Below, piece by piece: positions 26,459-35,620 of a DNA stretch of 64,000 nucleotides. The stretch spans positions 1 through 64,000 of the forward strand of contig JACOUB010000019.1 in the NCBI GenBank assembly GCA_016178015.1, in the 5' to 3' direction. How positions within the stretch are numbered: the stretch's first letter is position 1; each line of letters starts with the position of its first letter. A program made the position numbers and the translations under genes. The DNA comes from Methylocystis sp. GTDB lineage: Bacteria > Pseudomonadota > Alphaproteobacteria > Rhizobiales > Beijerinckiaceae. The notes below the pieces were generated by a model. The model ran no database searches. It worked only from the letters and a program-made list of their open reading frames with translations, and was not told the origin of the DNA.

Positions 26459-28609
26459 TCACTCCACGGCGTTCGCGCTCTGGCGCTCAGCTTTTTCCTT
26501 AGCTTCGAGGTCTTCGCCGGTCTGCTGATCGACGGCGCGCATGGAGAGGCGCACCTTGCCGCGATCGTCGAAGCCCAACAGCTTTACTTTCACCTTGTCG
26601 CCTTCCTTGACCACGTCGGTGGTCTTATTGACGCGCCGCATGGCCAGCTGCGAGATGTGGACAAGACCGTCCTTGGCGCCGAAGAAATTGACGAACGCTC
26701 CGAAATCGGCGGTCTTCACCACCGTGCCGTCGTAAATCCGGCCAACTTCGGGGTCGGAAGCGATCGACTTGATCCAGTTGATCGCCGCCTGGATCGAAGC
26801 AGCGTCGCTGCTTGCGACCTTCACCGTGCCGTCGTCCTCGATGTTAACCTTGGCGCCGGTCTTTTCGACGATTTCGCGGATCACCTTGCCGCCTGTGCCA
26901 ATCACTTCGCGGATCTTGTCGGTCGGGATTTTCAAGGTCTCGATGCGCGGCGCGAATTCGCCGAGCTCGGCGCGCGACGCCGTCAGCGCCTTGGCCATCT
27001 CGCCGAGGATATGCAGGCGTCCGTCGCGCGCCTGGGCGAGCGCTGTGCGCATGATCTCTTCGGTGACGCCGGCGATCTTGATGTCCATCTGCAGCGAGGT
27101 GACGCCCTCGCCGGTGCCCGCCACCTTAAAATCCATGTCGCCGAGGTGATCCTCGTCGCCGAGAATGTCGGAGAGGACGGCGAAGCGCGAGCCCTCGAGA
27201 ATGAGGCCCATTGCGATGCCGGCGGTGGGTCGTTTGACTGGCACGCCGGCGTCCATCAAGGCGAGCGAGGTTCCGCACACCGTCGCCATGGAGGACGAGC
27301 CGTTCGATTCGGTGATCTCGGAGACGACGCGCACCGTGTAAGGAAATTCGGCGGCGGCCGGCAGCATCGGTCGGATGGCGCGCCAGGCGAGCTTGCCATG
27401 GCCGATCTCGCGGCGGCCGGGCGCGCCCATGCGGCCAGTCTCGCCAACCGAATAGGGCGGGAAGTTGTAATGGAGCAGGAAGCGCTCCTTGTAAGTGCCC
27501 TCGAGCGAATCGATGTATTGCTCGTCCTCGCCGGTGCCGAGCGTCGCAACGACCAGAGCCTGCGTCTCGCCGCGCGTAAACAGCGCCGAGCCGTGGGTGC
27601 GCGGCAGAACGCCGACTTCCGCGACGATCGGGCGGACCGTCTTCACGTCGCGCCCGTCGATGCGAACGCCGCTGTCGAGAATGTTCCAGCGCACGACCTT
27701 GGCTTGCAGATCGTGGAAGGCTTCGCCGACATGCTCCTTGGAGAACGCGGTTTCGCCGCCCTCGGGGAAGAGCGCCGCGACGACCTTCGCCCTGATCGCC
27801 TCGACCGCCGCGTAGCGATCCTGCTTGACGGTGATCTTGTAAGCTTCGCGCAGTTCCGCCTCGGCGATGCTCGAGATAGCCTTCGTCACTGCGGACTTGT
27901 CGGCGATGTTGAGCTCGCGCGGGTCCTTGGCGGTGCGCTCGGCCAATCGGATGATGGCGTCGATCACCGGCTGGATGCCGCGATGGCCGGTCATCACCGC
28001 CTCGAGCATGACCTCCTCGGAAAGTTCCTTGGCTTCCGACTCGACCATCAGCACGGCGTCCGATGTCCCGGCGACGATGAGATCGAGCGTTGATTGCTTC
28101 ATCTCTTCGATGGTCGGATTGAGCTTCAAGGCGCCGTTGATCTGGCCGACGCGCGCGCCGCCGATCGGCCCCATGAAGGGAACGCCGGAAACGGTGAGCG
28201 CGGCGGAGGCCGCCACCATGGCGAGAATGTCGGGATCGCTCTCGAGATCGTGGGAGAGAACCGTGATGATCACTTGCGTTTCGTTGCGATAGCCGTCCGG
28301 GAACAGCGGCCGGATCGGCCGGTCGATGAGCCGCGAGATCAATGTCTCGCGCTCGCTCGGACGGCCCTCACGCTTGAAATAGCCGCCGGGAATGCGGCCG
28401 GCGGCGAAGGCCTTCTCCTGATAATTGACGGTGAGCGGGAAGAAGTCCTGCCCCGGCTTTGCGGCCTTGGCCGAGACGACGGTGGCCAGCACGGTCGTCT
28501 CGCCCCAGCTGGCGACGACGGCGCCGTCGGCCTGACGGGCGACCCTGCCGGTCTCGAGGACGAGCTTGCGCCCCGCCCAATCGAGTTCTTCGCGGTGAAT
28601 TTGGAACAT
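26459..28609 (-). CDS. pnp: Polyribonucleotide nucleotidyltransferase
   Basis: A 716-residue PNPase, the phosphorolytic 3'-5' exoribonuclease of the RNA degradosome, also able to add 3' tails. Two RNase PH domains are visible: the first around [25 protein letters not shown] with [21 protein letters not shown], the second around [30 protein letters not shown] and the catalytic [18 protein letters not shown]. These are followed by a KH domain ([16 protein letters not shown]) and an S1 domain ([19 protein letters not shown]). The start [11 protein letters not shown] at 28609 is the family norm. It follows rpsO in the same direction, the usual order, with a repeat pair between. Confidence 0.95.
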   Translation of the reverse strand: MFQIHREELDWAGRKLVLETGRVARQADGAVVASWGETTVLATVVSAKAAKPGQDFFPLTVNYQEKAFAAGRIPGGYFKREGRPSERETLISRLIDRPIRPLFPDGYRNETQVIITVLSHDLESDPDILAMVAASAALTVSGVPFMGPIGGARVGQINGALKLNPTIEEMKQSTLDLIVAGTSDAVLMVESEAKELSEEVMLEAVMTGHRGIQPVIDAIIRLAERTAKDPRELNIADKSAVTKAISSIAEAELREAYKITVKQDRYAAVEAIRAKVVAALFPEGGETAFSKEHVGEAFHDLQAKVVRWNILDSGVRIDGRDVKTVRPIVAEVGVLPRTHGSALFTRGETQALVVATLGTGEDEQYIDSLEGTYKERFLLHYNFPPYSVGETGRMGAPGRREIGHGKLAWRAIRPMLPAAAEFPYTVRVVSEITESNGSSSMATVCGTSLALMDAGVPVKRPTAGIAMGLILEGSRFAVLSDILGDEDHLGDMDFKVAGTGEGVTSLQMDIKIAGVTEEIMRTALAQARDGRLHILGEMAKALTASRAELGEFAPRIETLKIPTDKIREVIGTGGKVIREIVEKTGAKVNIEDDGTVKVASSDAASIQAAINWIKSIASDPEVGRIYDGTVVKTADFGAFVNFFGAKDGLVHISQLAMRRVNKTTDVVKEGDKVKVKLLGFDDRGKVRLSMRAVDQQTGEDLEAKEKAERQSANAVE

Positions 28610-28783
28610 GTCCTGTCTTTCTCTCAATTAAGCGGCAGGAGCGTTTGTCATGGGCAAGACGGCGAGAGGCTGCGCGAATTCAATCGGTCTTTCCGAAAGA
28701 ACCGTTCGCAGCGTCCGGCGATCCTGCCATGACAGGGCCCTGCCGAGGGCTGGCGCGACGGCCCTATGCCGCCGGCCATATGT

Positions 28784-28838
28784 GGACCGCGAGCCTTCAG
28801 GCTCGCAATCCCTTGGCGAGCCTGAAGGCTCGCGGTCC
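28784..28838. repeat. Family D inverted pair, copy 1 (rpsO-pnp gap)
   Basis: Two 23-base arms, each itself palindromic (CGAGCCTTCAGGCTCG core with GGACCG ends), inverted around a 9-base spacer. The same arms with a different spacer occur at 59507-59562. It lies in the rpsO-pnp gap, where RNA-processing hairpins are known in other bacteria. Confidence 0.85.
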
Positions 28839-28842
28839 AATC

Positions 28843-29112
28843 TCAGCGGCGGATGCCGAGACGCTCGATAAGGGTCTTGTAACGGCTCTCGTCGCGCGAC
28901 TTGACGTAGTCGAGCAACTGACGGCGCTGCGAAACCAATTTCAACAGGCCGCGGCGCGAGTGATTGTCCTTCACATGCGTCTTGAAGTGCTCGGTGAGAT
29001 TGGCGATGCGCTCGGAGAGGATGGCCGCCTGCACCTCGGGCGAGCCGGTGTCGGCCGCCTTGATCGCGTATTCCTTGATGAGCGCCTGCTTGCGCTCGGC
29101 CGTGATCGACAT
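28843..29112 (-). CDS. rpsO: 30S ribosomal protein S15
   Basis: The standard 89-residue S15, which binds the central domain of 16S rRNA early in small-subunit assembly. It contains [50 protein letters not shown] and ends [12 protein letters not shown]. It is transcribed ahead of pnp. Only four bases separate its stop codon from the family D inverted repeat. S15 represses its own mRNA in other species; no clear leader structure for that was identified here. Confidence 0.96.
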   Translation of the reverse strand: MSITAERKQALIKEYAIKAADTGSPEVQAAILSERIANLTEHFKTHVKDNHSRRGLLKLVSQRRQLLDYVKSRDESRYKTLIERLGIRR

Positions 29113-29275
29113 CGGGTGATCCTTTGCATTTTGCTGAAAGATTGATCCGCAAGCGGCGGCCCAGGCCGGGATGTCGTCCAGCGAGGTCGCCTAAAGCGGC
29201 GCCGCCCGGAGAAACCGGGCGCGCGACGGGCTTATAGCAGAAACGGGCGGCAAGGATAGAGGGCGCGTGGCGCGC

Positions 29276-30655
29276 CTACTCCGCGGCGTCCCTGTCGCGC
29301 AGGCCGCGCGCCAGGCGTTCGGCCTTCAATAGCTCCGCCACCAGGAAAGCCACCTCGATCGCCTGCTCGGCGTTGAGGCGCGGATCGCAAGCCGTGTCGT
29401 AGCGCACATGCAGCTGATGCTCGGAAATATCGCGCGCGCCGCCGGTGCACTCGGTCACGTTCTGGCCAGTCATTTCGAGATGGATGCCGCCGGCATAGGC
29501 GCCCTCGGCCTTGTGGACCTCGAAGAAAGTGCGGATTTCCGACATGACGCGATCGAACGGCCGCGTCTTGCGGCCGCCGGCGCTGATCGTGTTGCCGTGC
29601 ATGGGGTCGCAACACCAGACGACATTGCGGCCCTCGCGCGCCGCCGCGCGCAACAGCCTCGGCAGGGCGTCTCCCACGTTTTCTGAGCCGAAACGGCAAA
29701 TGAGCGTCAACCGTCCCGGCTCGTTGTCTGGATTGATGACGTCGATGAGACGCAACAGCGCTTCCGGCTTCAGGCTCGGACCGCATTTCAAGCCCACCGG
29801 GTTGCGCACGCCGCGGATGAACTCGAGATGCGCGCCGTCCGGCTGACGGGTGCGGTCGCCAATCCACAGCATGTGCCCGGACGTGGCGTAAAAGCCGCCC
29901 TCCAACGAATCGATGCGGGTCAGCGCCTGCTCGTAGCCGAGCAACAGCGCCTCATGGGAGGTATAAAAATCCGTCTGCCGCAGTTCCGGATGATGCTCGG
30001 GATCGAGACCGATGGCGCGCATGAAGCCCACAGTCTCGGTGATATGGTCGGCGAGCTTCGAATAACGTTCGAACAACGGGCTGTTCTTGACGAACCCCAA
30101 CATCCAGCGATGCGCGTTCTCGAGACTGGCGAAACCGCCGGCCGCGAAGGCGCGAAGGAGATTGAGCGTCGCCGCCGATTGGCGATAGGCCATGATCTGG
30201 CGGCGCGGATCCGGCGCGCGCGCTTTGGCTGAGAATTCGATATCGTTGATGATGTCGCCGCGATAGCTCGGCAGCTCGACGTCGCCCTGTTTCTCGAACG
30301 GCGCCGAGCGCGGCTTAGCGAACTGGCCGGCGATGCGGCCCACCTTGACCACGGGCGAGGCGGCGGCAAACGTCAACACCACCGCCATCTGCAGGAAGAC
30401 GCGGAAGAAATCGCGGATGTTGTCGGCCGAATGCTCGCTAAAACTCTCGGCGCAGTCGCCGCCTTGCAGCAAAAAAGCCTTACCCGCGGCGACCTCCGCC
30501 AGGGAACGCTGCAAATTGCGCGCCTCGCCGGCAAAGACGAGCGGCGGAAATCCGGCAAGTTGGCGCTCGACGTCGGCGAGCAGGGCGGCGTCTTCGTAGA
30601 CGGGCGTCTGCTCGATCGGCTTGTCTCTCCAACTGCCCGGCGACCAACGTTCCAC
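29276..30655 (-). CDS. aroG: 3-deoxy-7-phosphoheptulonate synthase, class II
   Basis: A 459-residue class II (plant-like) DAHP synthase, joining PEP and erythrose 4-phosphate at the entry of the shikimate pathway. Signature regions are [74 protein letters not shown] and [15 protein letters not shown], which include the metal ligands and substrate contacts. The track ORF starts at a remote TTG and is about 60 residues too long. I place the start at the GTG at 30655 ([14 protein letters not shown]), where homologues begin, with GGAG upstream. It follows rpsO on the opposite side of a 163-bp gap and is divergent from the YdcF-like gene. Confidence 0.9.
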   Translation of the reverse strand: MERWSPGSWRDKPIEQTPVYEDAALLADVERQLAGFPPLVFAGEARNLQRSLAEVAAGKAFLLQGGDCAESFSEHSADNIRDFFRVFLQMAVVLTFAAASPVVKVGRIAGQFAKPRSAPFEKQGDVELPSYRGDIINDIEFSAKARAPDPRRQIMAYRQSAATLNLLRAFAAGGFASLENAHRWMLGFVKNSPLFERYSKLADHITETVGFMRAIGLDPEHHPELRQTDFYTSHEALLLGYEQALTRIDSLEGGFYATSGHMLWIGDRTRQPDGAHLEFIRGVRNPVGLKCGPSLKPEALLRLIDVINPDNEPGRLTLICRFGSENVGDALPRLLRAAAREGRNVVWCCDPMHGNTISAGGRKTRPFDRVMSEIRTFFEVHKAEGAYAGGIHLEMTGQNVTECTGGARDISEHQLHVRYDTACDPRLNAEQAIEVAFLVAELLKAERLARGLRDRDAAE

Positions 30656-30980
30656 TTGGCTGCACTCCGAACCGCGCGGCAAAAAGTAAATGCACAACTC
30701 CCTCTCGCGACGGCCCGCAAACTTATACATGACAGGCGGCAAACTTGCGACACTCTCAACAAGAGAAGCCGGCCGTGCAGGCGCAAAAATGGACGCGGCT
30801 CCGAGAAATAAAGCCAAATATCCGGGACTTGTATCCAAGACTTGGCCACATGAATTGGCTACGCTCGGGGTGAGAAGGCCGCCATGTCTTGCGCTGGAGC
30901 GCCGCGCCGCTTTCGCGGCTCGCGCTTTTCGCCTATCCCGTCTTCATCGTACGATCTCGATTCGTCGTTGGTGGGCCGCG

Positions 30981-31775
30981 ATGTTCTTCATCTTGTCCAA
31001 GATCTTCGACTTCCTGCTGGCCCCGGCGCATCTCGGCTTGTTTGTCACGGGGCTGGGCACAGCGCTTTGTTTCACGCGTTTTGCCCGCGGCGGACGCAGG
31101 CTCGCCGCCCTAGGGGCCTTCGCCCTGTTGATCATGTCGTTCTCGCCATTGGGATATTTCATCGCCATGCCGCTCGAGAACCGCTTCCCGCCGGCGCCGG
31201 ACGATATTGGGCCGCCCGACGGGATCGTGGTGTTGGGCGGCTCGATCGACGAAGACCTCAGCATGCTGCGAGGCCGCACCACCTTCAACGACGCCGCCGA
31301 GCGGCTGACCGCCGCGGTCGCATTGGCGCGCCGTTTTCCCGTGGCGCGCCTGGTCTTCACCGGCGGCGCGGCGAAACTGGGCGGCTCGTCCTTTTCCGAG
31401 GCGGAGGCAGCCGGACGCTTCTGGCGCGACATGGGGATCGGGCGAGAACGCATCATCTGCGAAGCGCGCTCGCGCAATACCTGGGAGAACGCGCTTTTCA
31501 CCCGCGATCTGGTGAAACCGCAGCCAGGCGAACGTTGGCTGCTCGTCACATCAGCGATGCATATGCCGCGTTCGATCGGCATTTTCCGTCAAGTGGGCTT
31601 TCCGGTCATCGCCTATCCGGTGGACTACCACACCGGCGGTCGCTGGTTCGAGTGGAGCCTGCCTCGAAAAGCGCCGGACGCACTGAAGATCGTCGACCTC
31701 GCGGCGCATGAATGGTTCGGCCTGCTCGCCTATCGTCTGACCGGCAAGACCAACGCCCTGTTTCCGGCGCCGTGA
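30981..31775 (+). CDS. YdcF/ElyC-like DUF218 membrane protein
   Basis: A 264-residue protein of the DUF218 family, related to ElyC and SanA, which affect envelope integrity and peptidoglycan lipid-carrier metabolism. Two membrane helices lie at the N-terminus (FFILSKIFDFLLAPAHLGLFV, LGAFALLIMSFSPLGYFIAM). The DUF218 fold follows: DGIVVLGGSIDE, LVFTGGAAKLGG, ARSRNTWENALFTRDLV and LLVTSAMHMPRSIGIFRQVG. The Glu-Asn and Ser-His-type positions of the family are kept. I use the ATG at 30981; the track ORF runs back into a divergent region. It is convergent with a LuxR-type gene, with 19 bp between stops. Confidence 0.8.
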   Translation: MFFILSKIFDFLLAPAHLGLFVTGLGTALCFTRFARGGRRLAALGAFALLIMSFSPLGYFIAMPLENRFPPAPDDIGPPDGIVVLGGSIDEDLSMLRGRTTFNDAAERLTAAVALARRFPVARLVFTGGAAKLGGSSFSEAEAAGRFWRDMGIGRERIICEARSRNTWENALFTRDLVKPQPGERWLLVTSAMHMPRSIGIFRQVGFPVIAYPVDYHTGGRWFEWSLPRKAPDALKIVDLAAHEWFGLLAYRLTGKTNALFPAP

Positions 31776-31794
31776 CGGCGGCGCGGCGGGCGCC

Positions 31795-32688
31795 TCAGCC
31801 CGGGAGCCGGCCCGGCGATTTTCTGATCCGCGCCGAGCCGCCGGATTCGACGCCGCGTCCGCCGAGCGCCGGCGCCGCGGACCAGGCGCCGTGCTTCATC
31901 TCGAGAAACAGCGCGATCGCCTGCGCGCGATTGCGCACCTGCAGCTTCTCGAACAGATTGCGCAAGTGGAATTTGATCGTGTTGATCGATACGCCGAAAT
32001 CCCTGGCGAGCTGGCCGTTGGTGTGCCCGGAGCCGAGCGCCGACAGCAGGCTACGCTCGCGCAGGGTGAGATTCTCCAGCGGGTCCGAGCGCATCTTGCG
32101 AAAGTCGATGAACGGAAACACCATGTCGCCGGCGGCCACCGCCGCCAATACGGCGAGCAGACGCTCGGGCGGAGCGCGCTTGCTCACGAAGCCGGCGCCG
32201 CCTAGCGCCAAGGTCTCGGCGGGCGCGGCCGGATCATTGGTGCCGCTGTAGACGACGATTTTGGGCGCGAAGGCCTGCCGCGAGAGGGCGCGCAGCACCT
32301 CCCGCGCATGCACGGTCGGCAATTGCCAGCCGATGACCGCGATGCTGAATTGTTGCAGGCGCACCGCGTCGAGGAACTCTTCGCCGTCGTTGACTTTCGA
32401 AATAAGGTTGAAGCGATTGTCCTCGTTCAGCAGCGCTTCGAGCCCGGCGAGGATCAACGGGCTCTTGTCGGCGATGGCGACGTCGACCGGACAGGCGCCG
32501 CGCGCTTGGCCACGGCCATTGCCGTCGCTTGCGGCGCCGATCGTCAGGCCGGCCGCCGCCCGATTGCGATCCGCGGCGAGATGCAACGCGGAACGCGCGG
32601 GAGCCCGAATGTCGCAAGCCCCGCCAAAACCGCTTCGGACGACCCGCGTCCGCCCATCTCCGATTTTCGTCGAAGACGTCAGGGTCAT
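31795..32688 (-). CDS. LuxR/NarL-type regulator with degenerate receiver
   Basis: A 297-residue transcription regulator. The C-terminal domain is a clear LuxR-type helix-turn-helix (LTLRERSLLSALGSGHTNGQLARDFGVSINTIKFHLRNLFEKL). The middle resembles a NarL receiver (VDVAIADKSPLILAGLEALLNEDNRF), but the strand that should carry the phosphorylated Asp reads FSIAVIGWQLPTVHA, with no Asp. The conserved Lys is present in AGFVSKRAPPERL. It is therefore probably phosphorylation-independent. The second ATG (32688) has GGAG six bases upstream and is preferred. A perfect 20-bp tandem duplication lies 20 bp before the start. No sensor kinase is adjacent. Its target is unknown. Confidence 0.8.
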   Translation of the reverse strand: MTLTSSTKIGDGRTRVVRSGFGGACDIRAPARSALHLAADRNRAAAGLTIGAASDGNGRGQARGACPVDVAIADKSPLILAGLEALLNEDNRFNLISKVNDGEEFLDAVRLQQFSIAVIGWQLPTVHAREVLRALSRQAFAPKIVVYSGTNDPAAPAETLALGGAGFVSKRAPPERLLAVLAAVAAGDMVFPFIDFRKMRSDPLENLTLRERSLLSALGSGHTNGQLARDFGVSINTIKFHLRNLFEKLQVRNRAQAIALFLEMKHGAWSAAPALGGRGVESGGSARIRKSPGRLPG

Positions 32689-32708
32689 GGTCATCTCCGA
32701 TGATGGCG

Positions 32709-32748
32709 CTGCGCTAGTCTTGCATTTGCTGCGCTAGTCTTGCATTTG
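32709..32748. repeat. 20-bp tandem duplication before the LuxR-type gene
   Basis: CTGCGCTAGTCTTGCATTTG occurs twice without any mismatch or gap (32709-32728, 32729-32748), only 20 bp upstream of the start codon. The region further upstream to 33025 is AT-richer and holds no gene. Confidence 0.9.
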
Positions 32749-33025
32749 AATTTGCATCGTCCGCACCGCCGGACGACGAGAGCGTTCAGGCGAGACGGAC
32801 GCCCCTTCCCCGAATCCGGCCGGAGTCCGAAGTCAACACAGTATATATCCGATTTGTCTCATTTTCAAAGCAATCATGACGGGGGGCGAGCGCCGAGCCG
32901 ATCATCAAAATAAATCGATCGCCAACCGCGAGCGTTGGCGACACCGGCCTAACTTAAAAAACCGGCACGGCAAACCGGCCGGAAGCCGACACGCCGCGCC
33001 CATGTGCAAGATTCCGAGGCCTGCT

Positions 33026-33139
33026 TCAGTCGCTGAGAACCCAGCGCGCCGCGAAATAGGCAACCAAGCCGAGGACGATCACCGCAATCATGCCGAATGG
33101 GGTGGCCGCATATTGCGTCAACTCGAGAATAGCTCCCAT
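33026..33139 (-). CDS. 37-residue single-helix membrane protein
   Basis: A very small protein, MGAILELTQYAATPFG.. followed by a hydrophobic helix (MIAVIVLGLVAYFAARWV) and LSD. It is supported by a textbook ribosome-binding site, AAGGAGG seven bases before the ATG at 33139. The track ORF starts 31 codons earlier and includes non-coding leader. No family is recognised; the size and topology resemble small membrane regulators or subunits of larger complexes. It lies upstream of the LuxR-type gene in the same direction, about 340 bp away, and a 17-bp tandem array lies about 200 bp upstream. Confidence 0.7.
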   Translation of the reverse strand: MGAILELTQYAATPFGMIAVIVLGLVAYFAARWVLSD

Positions 33140-33333
33140 AACCTTACCTCCTTGGCTGTCACGCTCACTGTTGTTGCATTTACCACTGCCGCTATGCGAC
33201 GACACCACTCGTAACGAGTGATGTCTCGTCACATGAGGATCGGTTCGGTAGATCGCATAGTCGGCTGGTCCCAGGCGTCATTCCTAACGCTGTCCCGCAT
33301 TCGAGGTGGGACCCGCCTGCATCTTTGCTCTCG

Positions 33334-33384
33334 GCTCTATCTCTATCGAAGCTCTATCTCTATCGAAGCTATATCTCTCTCGAA
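33334..33384. repeat. 17-bp tandem array, three units
   Basis: GCTCTATCTCTATCGAA at 33334-33350 and 33351-33367 (identical), and GCTATATCTCTCTCGAA at 33368-33384 (two mismatches). It lies in the divergent gap between the 37-residue protein and the DUF1190 gene. No gene is seen in 33140-33601. Confidence 0.9.
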
Positions 33385-33601
33385 GAGCAGACCGACCTGT
33401 TCCGTGGTTTGCGACCACGGTTCATGTGCAGTTATCAAACCGGATATTGCAGTCGATCTCGCTTGTCAAGCGAGTGTTTCGTCGCCGACTGACAGGCGGA
33501 AAGCGTAAGACCGCGCAGTTGGCGCTTGCCGCTCGGCGTGAGGCGCGACTATGCTTGAGGCGAGTCATAGGCGCTTCTATGCGCCGCCATTCGAGAGAAA
33601 C

Positions 33602-34018
33602 ATGCAAATGAACCAGCCGCCGTTCAAGACGATGATAGTCGTGGCGATCTTGCTGATCGGCGGCTTCGGGCTGTCCTTCATGTTTCGGCGACTTCCGGCG
33701 TGTTCCGGCGATGGCAAATACATGGCGACGATGCAGCAGTGTCAGGCTTATGGGATTGACGCCGGCGTCTGCCGGCAAGCAATCGACCAAGCCAAGGCGA
33801 TCGCCATCCGCGCCGCTCCGAAAGTCGCGACGCTGTTTGAATGCGAAAGCGTCTACACCGATTGTTTCGAAGCGCCGGCGGGCGGCTTCGCGCCGGTCCC
33901 ATCGTTCTGTTTGAAATCATCGACGTCCGGCCCGGCGCAACCTACCGAAGTCCGTTATCTCGAGAATGTCGCCGATCGACAAAACCGGAAAAAAGCGCGC
34001 GAAGTGCGGATCGACTAA
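33602..34018 (+). CDS. DUF1190-like lipoprotein or membrane protein
   Basis: A 138-residue protein with an N-terminal membrane helix (FKTMIVVAILLIGGFGLSFMF) and a periplasmic cysteine-containing domain. The spacing of MQQCQAYGIDAGVCRQAIDQAKAIAIRAAPK followed by LFECESVYTDCFEA matches the DUF1190 (YgiB-like) pattern, whose role is unknown. The C-terminus is basic. I use the ATG at 33602; the track start at 33551 adds 17 residues that do not fit. It is convergent with the DUF3108 gene. Confidence 0.65.
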   Translation: MQMNQPPFKTMIVVAILLIGGFGLSFMFRRLPACSGDGKYMATMQQCQAYGIDAGVCRQAIDQAKAIAIRAAPKVATLFECESVYTDCFEAPAGGFAPVPSFCLKSSTSGPAQPTEVRYLENVADRQNRKKAREVRID

Positions 34019-34104
34019 AACGGCTTTGAAAGACGCTCGGCCAATTGGGCCACTGGTTGCCTCGACCAAATCCGTAAAGACGGAGAGCGCGTTCGCCGAC
34101 TAGG

Positions 34105-34980
34105 CTATTCTGCCGACAAAGCCTTATTGTCGCGTCGAGACGTCTGACGCTGACCGATCTGGAATTCGGCGGCTTCGATAATCAGCATTCCCGCCGAAGT
34201 CTTGATCGCGATGCGATAGGGCACGACGACATGCGCGCCCGGCAGCGGCGCGAGCCAGACGTCCATTTCACTGTTTTCAGCCAGGTATTTGGTCGAGGAG
34301 CTGTCAAGCCGGTGTCCAGAGATCGGCGTGTAGCGCGCCCCGCAAACCATCACCGGACCAGTATAACCTCTGGTTCTCACGCTTTTGGTCTCGACGTAGA
34401 AGAGACTGACGTTGAAACGCGTCAAGCCGTCAAACACGGGGATGGTGCGATTGCAAGCGGCAGGTCCGGTCAGCGACTGGGACTGGGGCACGCTCATGAT
34501 GAGCGCGCTGACCGGATCGACGATATTGTGTTTGTTTTCCTCGCTCACCGGCACGCGGACGGCCAAATCCCAAGGAACGGGCTTCACCTCTACCGCTCGC
34601 ACGGCATTGGCGTCGAGCGCCATCCGGACCGTGCGGCTCTCATGCGTATTGGACATCGTGTTGGCGTAGTTTGAAGGCGCGGGGCCCGCCGTGGACAGAG
34701 CCCCAGAAGCCGTGGCGGCTCCGCTGGTGTTGGTGACCAGCGTCGCCAATCCAGTCGTCTTCATGGCGATGTCGACGTGATAATTGTGCGGCTCGATGAC
34801 GCCCGCCGCCGAGGCGTGGCCGATCGAGAAGCCGATAAGGCTCAGCAAATACTGCGCCTTCAAGGTCTCGGCGCGCGCCGGCGCCGGCGCCAACGCCAGG
34901 GCGGCCATGACGCAACCGAGCGCCCGGCGCCGGGCCGCCGCCGCGACAGCAATCGAAGCAAGATTGACGTTTGCGTTCAT
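34105..34980 (-). CDS. DUF3108 secreted protein
   Basis: A 291-residue exported protein. The signal peptide ends near APAPARA, and the mature part begins ETLKAQYLLSLIGFSIGHASAAG, the usual opening of DUF3108 proteins. These are beta-rich periplasmic or outer-membrane-associated proteins of unknown function. YHVDIAMKTTGLATLVTNTSGAATASGAL and the closing VPYRIAIKTSAGMLIIEAAEFQIG also fit. The start MNANVNLAS at 34980 is chosen over the track start seven codons upstream. It stands alone, with no functional partner visible. Confidence 0.75.
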   Translation of the reverse strand: MNANVNLASIAVAAAARRRALGCVMAALALAPAPARAETLKAQYLLSLIGFSIGHASAAGVIEPHNYHVDIAMKTTGLATLVTNTSGAATASGALSTAGPAPSNYANTMSNTHESRTVRMALDANAVRAVEVKPVPWDLAVRVPVSEENKHNIVDPVSALIMSVPQSQSLTGPAACNRTIPVFDGLTRFNVSLFYVETKSVRTRGYTGPVMVCGARYTPISGHRLDSSSTKYLAENSEMDVWLAPLPGAHVVVPYRIAIKTSAGMLIIEAAEFQIGQRQTSRRDNKALSAE

Positions 34981-35090
34981 GGCCGCTCGACTAAGGTCCA
35001 ACTCAACGCGGACCGGTTCTAGCTTCGCTCGAGAATGCTCTTAACACGAATGACCGAACCGCGCTCGAGAGCCGCAACGCTCAAACCCAC

Positions 35091-35507
35091 TCAAACCCAC
35101 TCTTGCCAACGGCCGTCCGCGAAAATTCGCCAAGCGCGCAGCCCGGCCTTGGCGACCACGACGCGGCCCTGTTTCGCTTGGGCGACGAGATGCTTGAATA
35201 CCAACGTATTGCGCCAGGAAAAAGGCTTTTCCGGATCGCACACCGCATGATATTCGTCACTGTCGGGATCGTCCATGAACAGCGTGCCGGTGCGATCGGG
35301 GCGCAATTGCGGTCCAAGGCTGCGTTCATCTTTCCAGCGACACTGGTAGTCGCGGCAAACCTCCGGTCGCGTCGCATAGGCGCCGCAGCCGTCAGTCTCG
35401 GCGCAATGAACGCACCAGGCGCCGGCGCGCTTATCAAAATGGTCGATCTCCAGAACCTTGCAACAGAAGGAACACGGACCACAACTTTTGCCGGGAATTT
35501 CGAGCAT
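35091..35507 (-). CDS. YkgJ-like cysteine-cluster protein
   Basis: A 138-residue cytoplasmic protein. The N-terminal CGPCSFCCKVLEID and the later WCVHCAETDGCGAYATRPEVCRDYQC form the cysteine pattern of the YkgJ family, thought to bind zinc or an iron-sulfur centre. The C-terminal half holds no further cysteine motif. Function is not established for the family. It is divergent from sseA, with about 110 bp between. Confidence 0.7.
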   Translation of the reverse strand: MLEIPGKSCGPCSFCCKVLEIDHFDKRAGAWCVHCAETDGCGAYATRPEVCRDYQCRWKDERSLGPQLRPDRTGTLFMDDPDSDEYHAVCDPEKPFSWRNTLVFKHLVAQAKQGRVVVAKAGLRAWRIFADGRWQEWV

Positions 35508-35620
35508 CGTAAACTTCGCGTTGCAGATCGGTCAGCGACGGAGAGAATCGACTTTGCTCATTGTGACCGCTACGACGAGCGATGCAAGCGAAGCAACAGC
35601 AAGGCTAGCAGGAAAGCGTC

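Noticed and set aside
26318-28093. 591-residue plus-strand ORF
   Set aside because: Antisense shadow of pnp, which has full domain support.
28459-29145. 228-residue plus-strand ORF across the pnp-rpsO region
   Set aside because: Antisense to pnp and rpsO, and it passes through the family D palindromes.
30656-30838. 61-residue N-terminal extension of DAHP synthase from a TTG
   Set aside because: Homologues begin at the ERWSPGSW segment, and the GTG at 30655 has a GGAG site; the extension looks non-coding.
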